NCBI RefSeq assembly: GCF_900115755.1 | Contig: NZ_FOXQ01000001.1 | Location: forward strand, 868,001-932,000 | Origin: Parafilimonas terrae | GTDB lineage: Bacteria; Bacteroidota; Bacteroidia; Chitinophagales; Chitinophagaceae | Direction: 5' to 3' | Length of the DNA: 64,000 nt | Part shown: positions 55,471-64,000 of the stretch, piece by piece | How the letters are laid out: each line of letters begins with the position of its first letter | How positions within the stretch are numbered: the first letter of the stretch is position 1 | Made by a program: the position numbers and the translations under genes | The notes under the pieces: generated by a model | Databases searched by the model: none | What the model saw: only the letters and a program-made list of their open reading frames with translations | Told to the model about the DNA's origin: nothing

Positions 55471-56961
55471 ATGCAGGAACAATACTTTGTTTATATACTT
55501 AAATGTTACGATGATGCCTATTTTATAGGGTTGTCAAATGATTTGCTGAAAGATTTCAAATTACATAATGAAGGTGTTTACGAGTTCACCAATATTCGCA
55601 CCCCTGTTGAAATGATGTATTATGAAGTAATTCCATCTTTACCCGATGCCATAAAAAGGCAACAACAATTGCGTGGATGGACAAGAGGAAAAAAGAAAGC
55701 ATTGATTGAGCAGAATTTTCACAAATTGCAGCTTTTATCACAATGTCAGAATATGTCGCATAGCAAATACAAAGATTTCGGCTCCGCTCAATCTTCTTCC
55801 ATCCCTCAAACAACATCCATTACCAAAAGCCCTTCGGCTCCGCTCAGGGCAGGCATTCTCGGTGGCGGACAATTAGGCCGTATGCTCTTACAGGCAGCCG
55901 CTAATTATGTAGTTGATACCTATGTTTTGGAAAATGATGAAAATGCACCAGCCGCACATTTATGCCATCATTTTATAAAAGGTGATATCAAAGACTTTGA
56001 TACCGTATATAATTTCGGCAAAGGGCTTGATGCATTAACTATAGAAATAGAGGCTGTAAATGTAGAAGCATTAGAAAAGCTGGAAAGTGAGGGCGTAAAA
56101 ATTTATCCAAAGCCAGCGATAATTAAGATGATTAAGAACAAGGTTACGCAAAAGGAATTTTATCAGCAACATAATATTCCTTCACCTGGATTTATCATTA
56201 CGCAAAACCTGGAAGAATTAAAAAGCCATATAGGTTTTTTACCGGCCGTGCACAAAATAGGGCAAGGCGGTTATGATGGCAAAGGCGTGCAGGTAATAAG
56301 AGATGAGGCATCGATAGATAAAGGTTTTGATGCGCCGTCAGTATTGGAAAAAATGGTAAGCATACAAAAAGAGATCGCTGTAATAGTGGCAATGAATGAT
56401 AAAGGAGAAACCGCCGTTTATCCCGCCACCGAAATGGTTTTTGATCCCGAACTAAACCTGCTCGATTACCAGGTTTCGCCGGCGGATTTACCTGAAACAA
56501 TTTTAGAAGAAGCAAAAAGCATAGCATTACAGCTTGTAAAAAATTTCAACAGTGCCGGTTTATTTGCTATAGAAATGTTTGTTGATAAAAACAATAAAGT
56601 GCTGGTAAATGAATCTGCACCGCGGGTGCATAATAGCGGGCATCATACCATTGAAGCCAGTTATTGCAGCCAGTATGATATGCTATGGCGGATTATGTTA
56701 GGTTATCCGCTGGGCAATACAGCAGCCATCCTTCCTTCAGCAATCGTAAACCTGCTGGGTGAAGAAGGCCATAGCGGCCCGGCCAAATATGCAGGCATGG
56801 ATGAAGTATTAAGCATGAACAATACATTTGTTCATCTTTATGGAAAAACACAAACCAAGCCCGGCAGGAAGATGGGACATGTAACTATCATGAGCGCAGA
56901 CAAAACTGATTTGCTCAATAAAGTGCATCGCATAAAAAGCACATTAAAAGTAATAAGCTGA
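55471..56961 (+). CDS. purK: GIY-YIG-like domain fused to N5-carboxyaminoimidazole ribonucleotide synthase (PurK)
   Basis: 496-aa fusion. Residues 1-~90 have the GIY-YIG layout (YFVYILKC, AYFIGLSNDLL, HNEG, AIKRQQQLRGWTRGKKKALIE). The position of the catalytic Arg is Asp28 and that of the Glu is Gln64, so nuclease activity is probably lost. Residues 95-127 are a linker containing two translated hairpin repeats. From G128 a normal PurK follows: ILGGGQLGRMLLQAAANY, the ATP-grasp HKIGQGGYDGKGVQ, VNESAPRVHNSGHHTIEA. PurK carboxylates AIR using ATP and bicarbonate in purine synthesis. No conventional start exists right before the PurK domain; M95 (55753) is the only internal option. purE follows after 33 bp. 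Confidence 0.92.
   Translation: MQEQYFVYILKCYDDAYFIGLSNDLLKDFKLHNEGVYEFTNIRTPVEMMYYEVIPSLPDAIKRQQQLRGWTRGKKKALIEQNFHKLQLLSQCQNMSHSKYKDFGSAQSSSIPQTTSITKSPSAPLRAGILGGGQLGRMLLQAAANYVVDTYVLENDENAPAAHLCHHFIKGDIKDFDTVYNFGKGLDALTIEIEAVNVEALEKLESEGVKIYPKPAIIKMIKNKVTQKEFYQQHNIPSPGFIITQNLEELKSHIGFLPAVHKIGQGGYDGKGVQVIRDEASIDKGFDAPSVLEKMVSIQKEIAVIVAMNDKGETAVYPATEMVFDPELNLLDYQVSPADLPETILEEAKSIALQLVKNFNSAGLFAIEMFVDKNNKVLVNESAPRVHNSGHHTIEASYCSQYDMLWRIMLGYPLGNTAAILPSAIVNLLGEEGHSGPAKYAGMDEVLSMNNTFVHLYGKTQTKPGRKMGHVTIMSADKTDLLNKVHRIKSTLKVIS
55772..55850 (-). repeat. inverted pair of GAGCG hairpin repeats in the GIY-YIG/PurK linker
   Basis: Copy 3 (55772-55795): arms AAGATT/AATCTT around TCGGCTCCGCTC. Copy 4 (55829-55850): arms GCCCT/AGGGC around the same core. 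Both cores are the exact reverse complement of copy 1's core, so they are inverted relative to the upstream pair. Both are translated (DFGSAQSS and SPSAPLRAG). Confidence 0.9.
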
Positions 56962-56994
56962 TATATTTACATTCTTTCCTTAATACATATCAAC

Positions 56995-57519
56995 ATGCCA
57001 ACTAATCAACCTCTCGTCGGTATCATCATGGGCAGCGACAGCGATTTAAAAATTATGCAGGATGCCGCCAATATTTTGAAAGAATTTAATATTCCTTTTG
57101 AGTTAACGGTTGTTTCAGCGCACCGCACACCAATGCGTATGGTGGAGTATGCAACAAAGGCGGCAGAGCGCGGTTTAAAGGTAATTATTGCCGGCGCCGG
57201 CGGCGCAGCACATTTGCCCGGCATGGTAGCCAGCTTAACAATATTACCGGTTATTGGTGTGCCTGTAAAATCTTCCAACTCTATTGATGGATGGGATTCT
57301 GTGCTTTCTATTTTGCAAATGCCGAATGGCGTTCCGGTGGCAACCGTTGCATTGAATGCTGCAAAGAATGCGGGTATTATTGCAGCGCAGATTATTAGCA
57401 CTTCAGATGAAAAAATAGCGGCGGCTTTAAAACAATACAAAAACGATCTTGAAACATCTGTATTGAATAAAGCAAAGAATTTATCCGCTGAATGGCAAAA
57501 TAGTTTTGATAATTTTTAA
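56995..57519 (+). CDS. purE: N5-carboxyaminoimidazole ribonucleotide mutase
   Basis: 174-aa class I PurE converting N5-CAIR to CAIR, the step after Pur[29 protein letters not shown] (catalytic His) and [16 protein letters not shown] match. It lies 33 bp after purK and is evidently cotranscribed. The pairing supports that the fused PurK is functional. Confidence 0.96.
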   Translation: MPTNQPLVGIIMGSDSDLKIMQDAANILKEFNIPFELTVVSAHRTPMRMVEYATKAAERGLKVIIAGAGGAAHLPGMVASLTILPVIGVPVKSSNSIDGWDSVLSILQMPNGVPVATVALNAAKNAGIIAAQIISTSDEKIAAALKQYKNDLETSVLNKAKNLSAEWQNSFDNF

Positions 57520-57529
57520 TCAATAAAAA

Positions 57530-57562
57530 AGAAAAGCTGCCATATACAGCAGCTTTCTTTTA
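57530..57562 (+). terminator. terminator after purE
   Basis: 8-bp stem AAAGCTGC/GCAGCTTT with an 8-nt loop and flanking A- and T-runs, between convergent purE and gltD. Confidence 0.75.
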
Positions 57563-57590
57563 ACAACAATACAATAAAACTTATAGAGAT

Positions 57591-59054
57591 TTATACATTT
57601 AAAAACGCATCAACGCTTTCTGCACATTGCCGTCCTTCGTTAATGGCCCAAACCACCAGCGACTGGCCGCGGCGCATATCACCGGCTGCAAATACTTTTT
57701 TATTATTAGTTTGATAGCTTTTATTATCAGCCTTTACATTTTTTCTTTCATCCAGGTCAACCTTCAGGTCTTCCAGCATGCCTTTATGCTGCGGATGTAC
57801 AAAACCCATAGCCAGTAAAATGAGCTGGCAGGGTATTTCACGTTCTGTTCCGGCAATTTCTTTAAATCCTGCAGCTCGTCCGTCTTCGCCCAATTGCCAT
57901 TCAAGGCTTATCACTTTAAGGGCTTTTAAGTTGCCTTCCTCGTCTTTTAAAAATTCTTTGGTGGCAATTGCCCATTCCCTGTCGGCACCTTCCTCGTGTG
58001 AAGAAGTTGTTTTCAACAACATAGGATAAGTAGGCCATGGCATGTGATGTGTTCTTGACTTTGGTGGTTGGGGCAACAATTCAATCTGCAAAACAGATTT
58101 AGCACCCTGCCTTTTAGATGTGCCGATACAGTCGCTGCCGGTATCGCCGCCGCCAATCACTATTACTTCCTTATTAAACGCATTGATGATTTCAGGATAG
58201 ATATTGCTTTCAATATCACTGTTGGCAAAAGGATTTTTTTCAGCATTGAATTTATTTTGCTGCTTTAAAAATTCCATGGCAAAATGCACGCCTTTGGCAT
58301 CACGGCCAGTCGCCGGCAAATCCCTTGGAATGGTTGAGCCACCGGCCACAACAACTGCATCATAATTATCCAGTATTTCCTTTACCGGAACGTTTACACC
58401 CACATTAGCATTGCATTTAAATTCAATGCCTTCTTTCTCTAATATATCAAGCCTTCTGTCAATCACCCATTTTTCCAGTTTGAAATCGGGGATGCCATAG
58501 CGCAATAAACCGCCAGGCACATCATCTCTTTCAAAAACGGTAACAGAATGGCCCGCATAATTCAACTGTGCGGCAGCCGCAAGCCCTGATGGCCCTGAGC
58601 CAATAACGGCCACTTTTTTGCCGCTGCGCACATTTATTTTTTTAGGTTGAACAAAGCCATGTTCAAAAGCAATCTCAATAATATGCTTCTCAATTTCCTC
58701 AATGGTTACCGGCGGGTTATTGATGCCGAGCACACAGGCTGTTTCGCAGGGTGCAGGGCAAATACGGCCTGTGAACTCCGGGAAATTATTGGTGGTGCTT
58801 AAAATATCGTACGCTTCCTTCCAGCTTTTACGATATACGGCATCATTAAATTCAGGAATAACATTGCCAAGCGGGCAGCCGCTATGGCTGTGGCAGAACG
58901 GAACACCACAATTCATACATCGTGCAGCCTGGTGATTTAATTCCGTTTCACTGAACCGGCCCACAAACTCATGGTAATTTTTAAGCCTTTCCTGCACCGG
59001 TACCTTTGCCGGCGTTGCTCTGTCAAATTCTAAAAACCCTGTTGTCTTGCCCAT
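57591..59054 (-). CDS. gltD: glutamate synthase small subunit
   Basis: 487 aa. It passes NADPH electrons through FAD and Fe-S centres to GltB. N-terminal cysteines for two [4Fe-4S] clusters: CMNCGVPFCHSHSGCPLGN and CPAPCETACVLGI. Nucleotide-binding motifs VIGSGPSGLAAA (FAD) and VIGGGDTGSDC (NADPH). ATG at 59054 (MGKTTGFLEFDR) is chosen over a GTG two codons upstream. It lies 54 bp after gltB. Confidence 0.96.
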   Translation of the reverse strand: MGKTTGFLEFDRATPAKVPVQERLKNYHEFVGRFSETELNHQAARCMNCGVPFCHSHSGCPLGNVIPEFNDAVYRKSWKEAYDILSTTNNFPEFTGRICPAPCETACVLGINNPPVTIEEIEKHIIEIAFEHGFVQPKKINVRSGKKVAVIGSGPSGLAAAAQLNYAGHSVTVFERDDVPGGLLRYGIPDFKLEKWVIDRRLDILEKEGIEFKCNANVGVNVPVKEILDNYDAVVVAGGSTIPRDLPATGRDAKGVHFAMEFLKQQNKFNAEKNPFANSDIESNIYPEIINAFNKEVIVIGGGDTGSDCIGTSKRQGAKSVLQIELLPQPPKSRTHHMPWPTYPMLLKTTSSHEEGADREWAIATKEFLKDEEGNLKALKVISLEWQLGEDGRAAGFKEIAGTEREIPCQLILLAMGFVHPQHKGMLEDLKVDLDERKNVKADNKSYQTNNKKVFAAGDMRRGQSLVVWAINEGRQCAESVDAFLNV

Positions 59055-59108
59055 AAGCACACTTTTCTTTATAGGAGGATAACTATTTAAAGTTGGTGAT
59101 CAAAAAAT

Positions 59109-62100
59109 TTATTTCACTGCGGTTTCTGATTCAGACTCAGATTCGGCTTCTGCCATACGCTGGCTGAGCGCTTTCTTGTAATCTTTAGGGAATACTTTTA
59201 TGAAATTCTTTAACTGGTTCTCAAAATCTTCCAGCATAAACCTGGCAACTGTGCTTCCGGTTGTGAGATAATGTTTATGAATGAGTTCTTTTAAACCAAT
59301 TTCATCTTTTTCATCCACCGGGTCAAGATCTACCATTTCCACGTTGCAGTTTTCCGTGAAGTTTCCATTCACATCATACACAAATGCAATACCACCGCTC
59401 ATGCCTGCTGCAAAGTTTTTACCTGTGCCGCCAAGTATTACTGCAATACCACCGGTCATATATTCGCAACCATGGTCGCCCACGCCTTCCACTACAACCG
59501 AAGCGCCTGAATTTCTTACACAGAAACGCTCGCCGGCTTTACCGCGAATGAACACTTCTCCATCTGTTGCGCCATAGAGCGCCACATTGCCGATAATAAT
59601 ATTTTCTTCCGGAACATAAGTGGCTTCCTGTGCGGGATAAACAATAAGTCTTGCACCGCTCAGGCCTTTTCCGAAATAATCATTGGCATCGCCTTCCAGT
59701 TCAAGCGTAACGCCTTTTGTATTAAAAGCGCCGAAGCTTTGGCCGGCTGTTCCTTTAAATTTAAAATGAATGGTATCATCCGGTAAGCCTGCTGCCTTAT
59801 GCACTTTCGTTATTTCGTTGGAAACAATGGTGCCGGTAGTGCGGTCTGTATTTTTTATATCAAATTCTGCATACACTTTTTCTTTGCTGAGGATGGCTGG
59901 CTGCGCTTTTTCCAGCAGCTTCCAGTCGAGCACGCCTTCCAGCACATCATCCTGGCTTTCGCTGCAATAAACGGCAGCATTTAACGGCGCCGGGGCTTTG
60001 AATAATATTGCAGAAGCATCAATATTTTTAAACTTCCAGTGCGTAATATTATCGCGCATTTCAAGGCAATCTGCCTGGCCAATCATTTCATTCACCGTCC
60101 TGAAGCCAAGCTCGGCCATTATTTCCCTTAATTCCTGTGTAATAAACCTGAAGAAGTTAATTACGTGTTCAGGATCGCCGGTAAACTTTTTGCGCAAATT
60201 TTCATCCTGCGTAGCCACACCCACAGGGCAGGTATTCAAATGGCATTTACGCATCATAATACAACCTTCTACAATTAAAGCTGCGGTTGCAACGCCCCAT
60301 TCTTCAGCGCCCAATAAAGCTGCAATAGCAATATCGCGGCCTGTTTTCATCTGGCCATCGGCCTGCACTACAACCCTGTCGCGCAACCTGTTTGTAACCA
60401 GTGTTTGATGGGTTTCGGCCAATCCAAGTTCCCAGGGCAAACCCGTGTGCCTGATAGAGCTTACCGGTGAGGCGCCTGTACCACCATCGTGACCGGAAAT
60501 TAATACCACATCAGCCTTGGCTTTTGTAACCCCGGCAGCAATGGTGCCCACACCTGCTTTACTTACCAATTTTACATTCACCCGCGCTTTACGGTTGGCA
60601 TTTTTCAAATCAAATATTAATTGCGCTAAATCTTCAATAGAATAAATATCGTGGTGCGGTGGTGGCGAAATCAAACCCACGCCCGGTGTTGCGTGACGAA
60701 TGCGGCCAATCCATTTATCTACTTTATGGCCAGGCAGTTGCCCGCCTTCACCAGGCTTGGCGCCCTGCGCCATTTTGATCTGCAATTCATCAGCTTCCGT
60801 TAAATAATAACTGGTTACGCCAAAACGCGCCGAAGCTATTTGTTTGATAGAACTGCGCATGGAATCGCCGTTTGGCAATGGTGTGTAACGCACATCGTCT
60901 TCACCGCCTTCGCCGGTATTGCTTTTACCGCCGAGACGGTTCATGGCAATAGCCAATGTAGTATGTGCTTCCCATGAAATGGAGCCAAAGCTCATAGCAC
61001 CGGTAGCAAAACGTTTATAAATATTTTCTGCAGGTTCCACTTCATCAATAGAAATAGCCGGCCTTGTTTTTTTGAACTTGAAAAGACTGCGTAAAGTGCA
61101 TGCCTTTTCACTTTGATCGTTAACTGCAGCCGAATATTTTTTAAACAGGCTGTAGTCATTCTTCCTGGTTGAATATTGCAGCAGGTGAATGGTGGTGGGG
61201 TTGAATAAATGAAATTCCCCTCTTGCCCGCCATTGATATACGCCGCCAACAGGCAACCTTTCGCCTAAATTCTCTTTCTTGCTGAAAGCATAGAAATGTT
61301 TGGCCAGCACTTCGTTGGCAATTTCATCAAGCCCCATGCCTTCAATACGGGAAATAGCGTTGGTGAAATATTCATCAACTACTGCTTTGTTTATGCCCAG
61401 TATCTCAAAAATTTGTGCGCCCTGGTAAGATTGCAGGGTAGAGATACCCATTTTTGAGAACACTTTTAATAAGCCGTTATTAACAGCTTTTATATAATTC
61501 TTCTTTAACTGCTCTTCAGATAATTCCTGCGGTATTTTACCGCTTTCGCGTAAATCTTTTATGGTAGCTAAAGCCAGGTATGGGTTGATAGCTGTGGCGC
61601 CAAACCCAATCAGGCAGGCAAAATGGTGCACTTCCCAAACATCGCCGGCTTCTACAATAATACCCACATTTCCCCGCAGGCCTTTCTTGGTTAAATGATG
61701 ATGCACTGCAGAGCAGGCTAATAAAGATGGAATAGAGGCATGTTCTGAATCTATTGCCCTGTCCTGTAAAATAAGTACTTTAAAATCATCTTTTACGGCA
61801 TCTTCCGCATAGCGGCAAAGCCTGCTTAAACCGGCTTCGAGCGAACCGGGGTTTCCATCAGCCCTGAAATAACATTGTAATGTTTTTGCCTGGAACATAC
61901 CGGTATCAATACTGCGTATTTGTTCCAGTTCATAATCGGTAAGAACGGGCTGCTTTAAAGAAACGCTGTGACAGGCAAGCGGGTTTTCAACCAGTATATT
62001 TCCAATATTACCTGCAAAAGTGTGCAGCGACATCACCAGCCTTTCCCTGATAGGATCGATTGGCGGATTGGTTACCTGTGCAAATAATTGTTTGAAATAA

Positions 62101-63653
62101 GAACTTAAATGCTGTGGCTGATCGCTTAAAATTGCCAGCGGAATATCAGTACCCATTGAACCAATAGGTTCTTTGCCATCAACCGCCATCGGTGTGATAA
62201 TATTGTCAAGCTCTTCAGAGGTATAACCAAAGGCTTTCTGATATTTAAACACCTGGTCAGGTTTTAGCTGGGAGAAAGTAATTCTCGGCTCCGGCAATTC
62301 TTCCAGGCGGATCTTATACTTATTCAGCCAGTCGGCATAAGGTTGCTGGGAACAAATTTCCTGTTTTAGTTCTTCATCGCTGATAATTCTTCCCTGCTTC
62401 ATATCAACCACGAACATCTTACCCGGCTGCAATCTTCCTTTTTCAATTACCAGGGATTGGTCAACCGGCAAAACACCGGTTTCAGACCCCATGATAACGC
62501 GCCCGTCTGAAGTAACACAGTAGCGTGAAGGGCGAAGACCGTTGCGGTCTAATGTTGCACCTATAATATTACCATCGGTGAAAGTGATAGATGCCGGTCC
62601 GTCCCACGGCTCCATGAAGGCAGAATGAAATTCATAAAATGCTTTTTTAGCGGCGTCCATTTTTTCATCCTCGTCCCAGGCTTCAGGGATCAGCATCATC
62701 ATTACATGCGGTAATGAGCGGCCGCAAAGCGTGAGCAGTTCTATCATATTATCCAAGCATGCAGAATCAGACTGGCCGGGCGTTACAATTGGCAATAATA
62801 AATTCATTTCCTCCGGGGAAAAATAAGGCGAAGTGAATGATTTATTGCTGGAACGCAGCCAGTTTAAATTGCCCTGCAGCGTATTGATCTCGCCATTATG
62901 CGCCATAAAACGGAATGGCTGTGCAAGCTTCCACGAAGGAAAAGTATTGGTAGCAAACCTGGAATGCACTAACCCAAAACCACTTACAAGTTTTGGATTT
63001 TTAAGGTCGATAAAATAGTTACGTACCTGGGCGCTGGTGAGCTGGCCTTTATATACAATAGTTTTATGGGAGAGCGATGCTATATAAAACCCAACTTCGT
63101 CTTCCCCAATACTTTTATTAATAAGATGGGAAGCATAGTTACGCAGCACAAAAAGCTTGCGCTCAAACGCTTCCGGGTCGTAAATGTGATTGGGGCATTT
63201 AATAAAAACATGCTCAATGTGCGGCTCAACGCTTAAAGCCGAAAAACCAATCTCCGTATCATCTACCGGCACTTTCCTGTAACCAAGCACTTTAAGGTTC
63301 AATGCATCGGCACATTTGCTAAACAGCATGCGTGACTCTTCATAATGCTCTTTATCTTTTGGAAAGAAGATAACACCCACGCCATACCTGCCATAATCCG
63401 GCAATGTAAACCCAAGCTTTGAGCATTCTTCCTTAAAAAATGCATGGGGCATTTGTATCATAATGCCTGCGCCATCGCCTGTATTATTTTCACAACCACA
63501 AGCGCCGCGATGCTCCATATTTTCAAGCACAGTAAGCGCATCAGAAATTGTTTGATGGCTTTTCTTGCCCTTAATATCAGCAACAAAACCAATACCGCAC
63601 GAATCGCGGTCAAAAGATGGGTCATACAACCCGTAATTACTTGCCATAGGCAT
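59109..63653 (-). CDS. gltB: glutamate synthase large subunit
   Basis: 1,514 aa. It makes glutamate from glutamine and 2-oxoglutarate. The class II amidotransferase begins at Cys19 (RDSCGIGFVAD), which should become the N-terminus after removal of a short propeptide. The FMN/synthase barrel carries the KPGEGGQLPGHKV segment and the 3Fe-4S cysteines in CIMMRKCHLNTCPVGVATQ. The C-terminal GXGXG beta-helix follows (GNVALYGATDGEVFIRGKAG). Two ATGs (63653, 63647) are possible starts. Operon gltB-gltD. Confidence 0.97.
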   Translation of the reverse strand: MPMASNYGLYDPSFDRDSCGIGFVADIKGKKSHQTISDALTVLENMEHRGACGCENNTGDGAGIMIQMPHAFFKEECSKLGFTLPDYGRYGVGVIFFPKDKEHYEESRMLFSKCADALNLKVLGYRKVPVDDTEIGFSALSVEPHIEHVFIKCPNHIYDPEAFERKLFVLRNYASHLINKSIGEDEVGFYIASLSHKTIVYKGQLTSAQVRNYFIDLKNPKLVSGFGLVHSRFATNTFPSWKLAQPFRFMAHNGEINTLQGNLNWLRSSNKSFTSPYFSPEEMNLLLPIVTPGQSDSACLDNMIELLTLCGRSLPHVMMMLIPEAWDEDEKMDAAKKAFYEFHSAFMEPWDGPASITFTDGNIIGATLDRNGLRPSRYCVTSDGRVIMGSETGVLPVDQSLVIEKGRLQPGKMFVVDMKQGRIISDEELKQEICSQQPYADWLNKYKIRLEELPEPRITFSQLKPDQVFKYQKAFGYTSEELDNIITPMAVDGKEPIGSMGTDIPLAILSDQPQHLSSYFKQLFAQVTNPPIDPIRERLVMSLHTFAGNIGNILVENPLACHSVSLKQPVLTDYELEQIRSIDTGMFQAKTLQCYFRADGNPGSLEAGLSRLCRYAEDAVKDDFKVLILQDRAIDSEHASIPSLLACSAVHHHLTKKGLRGNVGIIVEAGDVWEVHHFACLIGFGATAINPYLALATIKDLRESGKIPQELSEEQLKKNYIKAVNNGLLKVFSKMGISTLQSYQGAQIFEILGINKAVVDEYFTNAISRIEGMGLDEIANEVLAKHFYAFSKKENLGERLPVGGVYQWRARGEFHLFNPTTIHLLQYSTRKNDYSLFKKYSAAVNDQSEKACTLRSLFKFKKTRPAISIDEVEPAENIYKRFATGAMSFGSISWEAHTTLAIAMNRLGGKSNTGEGGEDDVRYTPLPNGDSMRSSIKQIASARFGVTSYYLTEADELQIKMAQGAKPGEGGQLPGHKVDKWIGRIRHATPGVGLISPPPHHDIYSIEDLAQLIFDLKNANRKARVNVKLVSKAGVGTIAAGVTKAKADVVLISGHDGGTGASPVSSIRHTGLPWELGLAETHQTLVTNRLRDRVVVQADGQMKTGRDIAIAALLGAEEWGVATAALIVEGCIMMRKCHLNTCPVGVATQDENLRKKFTGDPEHVINFFRFITQELREIMAELGFRTVNEMIGQADCLEMRDNITHWKFKNIDASAILFKAPAPLNAAVYCSESQDDVLEGVLDWKLLEKAQPAILSKEKVYAEFDIKNTDRTTGTIVSNEITKVHKAAGLPDDTIHFKFKGTAGQSFGAFNTKGVTLELEGDANDYFGKGLSGARLIVYPAQEATYVPEENIIIGNVALYGATDGEVFIRGKAGERFCVRNSGASVVVEGVGDHGCEYMTGGIAVILGGTGKNFAAGMSGGIAFVYDVNGNFTENCNVEMVDLDPVDEKDEIGLKELIHKHYLTTGSTVARFMLEDFENQLKNFIKVFPKDYKKALSQRMAEAESESESETAVK

Positions 63654-63781
63654 GCACTTTACAGAATTTCAGTTTAATTTATTAATAAATTTTTATTCGT
63701 ATGGCAGGCGAGGGTTTCAAGATACGGAAATCGGCAATTAACAGGTGTTAGTTTAATATATAAACTTTAATTTTTGAGGTA

Positions 63782-63806
63782 AACCAAATGAAAATTTGGT
63801 TATTTT
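63782..63806. terminator. hairpin between recN and gltB
   Basis: 8-bp perfect stem AACCAAAT/ATTTGGTT with a 4-nt GAAA loop. The T-run follows it on the plus strand, the wrong side for minus-strand recN, so its role is uncertain. Confidence 0.35.
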
Positions 63807-63826
63807 TTATGATAATCCTGCACAGC

Positions 63827-64000
63827 TCAGTTAGCAATCATTTCTCTTGCATTTTCAATTGCCGCAGCAGTAGGTTTTTCGCCAGAGAGCATTTGGGCAA
63901 TCGCCTGGATGCGTTCATCTGTATTTAACTGGCGGATATTTGTATTAACCATATCATTTTTTACCTGCTTGTACACATAAAAATGCACATCGGCTTTACC
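63827..64000 (-). CDS. recN: DNA repair protein RecN, C-terminal end (partial)
   Basis: The last 57 codons of a gene entering from the right edge. The end reads IRQLNTDERIQAIAQMLSG, then EKPTAAAIENAREMIAN. The 'ARMLSG…T.AAL.NAREL' ending is characteristic of RecN, the SMC-like ATPase of double-strand break repair. Only the C-terminus is visible. Confidence 0.8.
   Translation of the reverse strand, partial: GKADVHFYVYKQVKNDMVNTNIRQLNTDERIQAIAQMLSGEKPTAAAIENAREMIAN

Noticed and set aside
55740-55860. A frameshift or assembly error joining a GIY-YIG ORF and purK
   Set aside because: The frame is continuous without a stop or a homopolymer at the junction, and the junction coincides with two well-formed repeats that match the upstream pair. 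Raw reads would be needed to exclude misassembly fully.

Overview
The window reads as a chromosomal segment of a Bacteroidota, most likely a Chitinophagaceae-type bacterium. The evidence is a SusC/SusD pair, a gliding/type IX-type C-terminal sorting domain, a DUF3078 protein, a DksA-like protein without zinc cysteines and an IleRS with a KMSKR motif. Several transcription units also carry the Bacteroidota promoter signature TAnnTTTG. The family assignment is inferred from gene content; there is no rRNA in the window.

Layout. 1-10.3 kb: surface and secreted proteins (CRTAC1-like lipoprotein, sortase-like CHU_C protein, SusD, SusC). 10.4-19.5 kb: housekeeping and metabolic genes (A-type Fe-S carrier, methylmalonyl-CoA epimerase, class IV aminotransferase, NIF3, zinc-ribbon coiled coil, TPR protein, M14 peptidase, MFS exporter). 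19.5-24.7 kb: fused acyl-CoA mutase IcmF and the EtfAB electron-transfer flavoprotein. 25-30 kb: RlpA-like protein, IleS, DksA-like protein with a histone-H1-like tail. 30-38.5 kb: DUF3078 protein, a large TPR/MORN-like protein and two DUF3857/transglutaminase-like proteins. 38.5-41.8 kb: tRNA-Leu(GAG), a sensor kinase, a coiled-coil membrane protein, a 3'-5' exonuclease and tRNA-Phe(GAA). 41.9-49.05 kb: a complete histidine operon hisGDCBHAF-IE with a His-rich leader peptide and attenuator. 49-55 kb: AraC regulator, PHA-system protein, MpaB-like protein, methionine-type aminotransferase, MtgA and LysE exporter. 55.4-57.5 kb: a GIY-YIG/PurK fusion and PurE. 57.6-63.7 kb: GltD and GltB, then the 3' end of recN.

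The most unusual theme is small dispersed repeats that have entered housekeeping genes in frame. A degenerate GIY-YIG nuclease domain is fused to PurK and is bracketed by two tandem hairpin repeats on one side and two inverted copies on the other. All four share a 12-nt core, while their stem arms differ in sequence and stay complementary. IcmF contains three separate repeat-like inserts (two heptanucleotide tracts and one 14-bp palindrome) with an open frame throughout. Further heptad-type tracts lie between etfB and etfA and before mtgA, and the methionine aminotransferase appears to start inside a repeat. A second highlight is the his leader: five His codons in a 16-codon peptide, whose stop region can pair with the 5' arm of an intrinsic terminator. 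This is a textbook attenuation geometry. HisB in the same operon has lost recognisable histidinol-phosphatase motifs.

No CRISPR array, transposase, integrase or rRNA was found.
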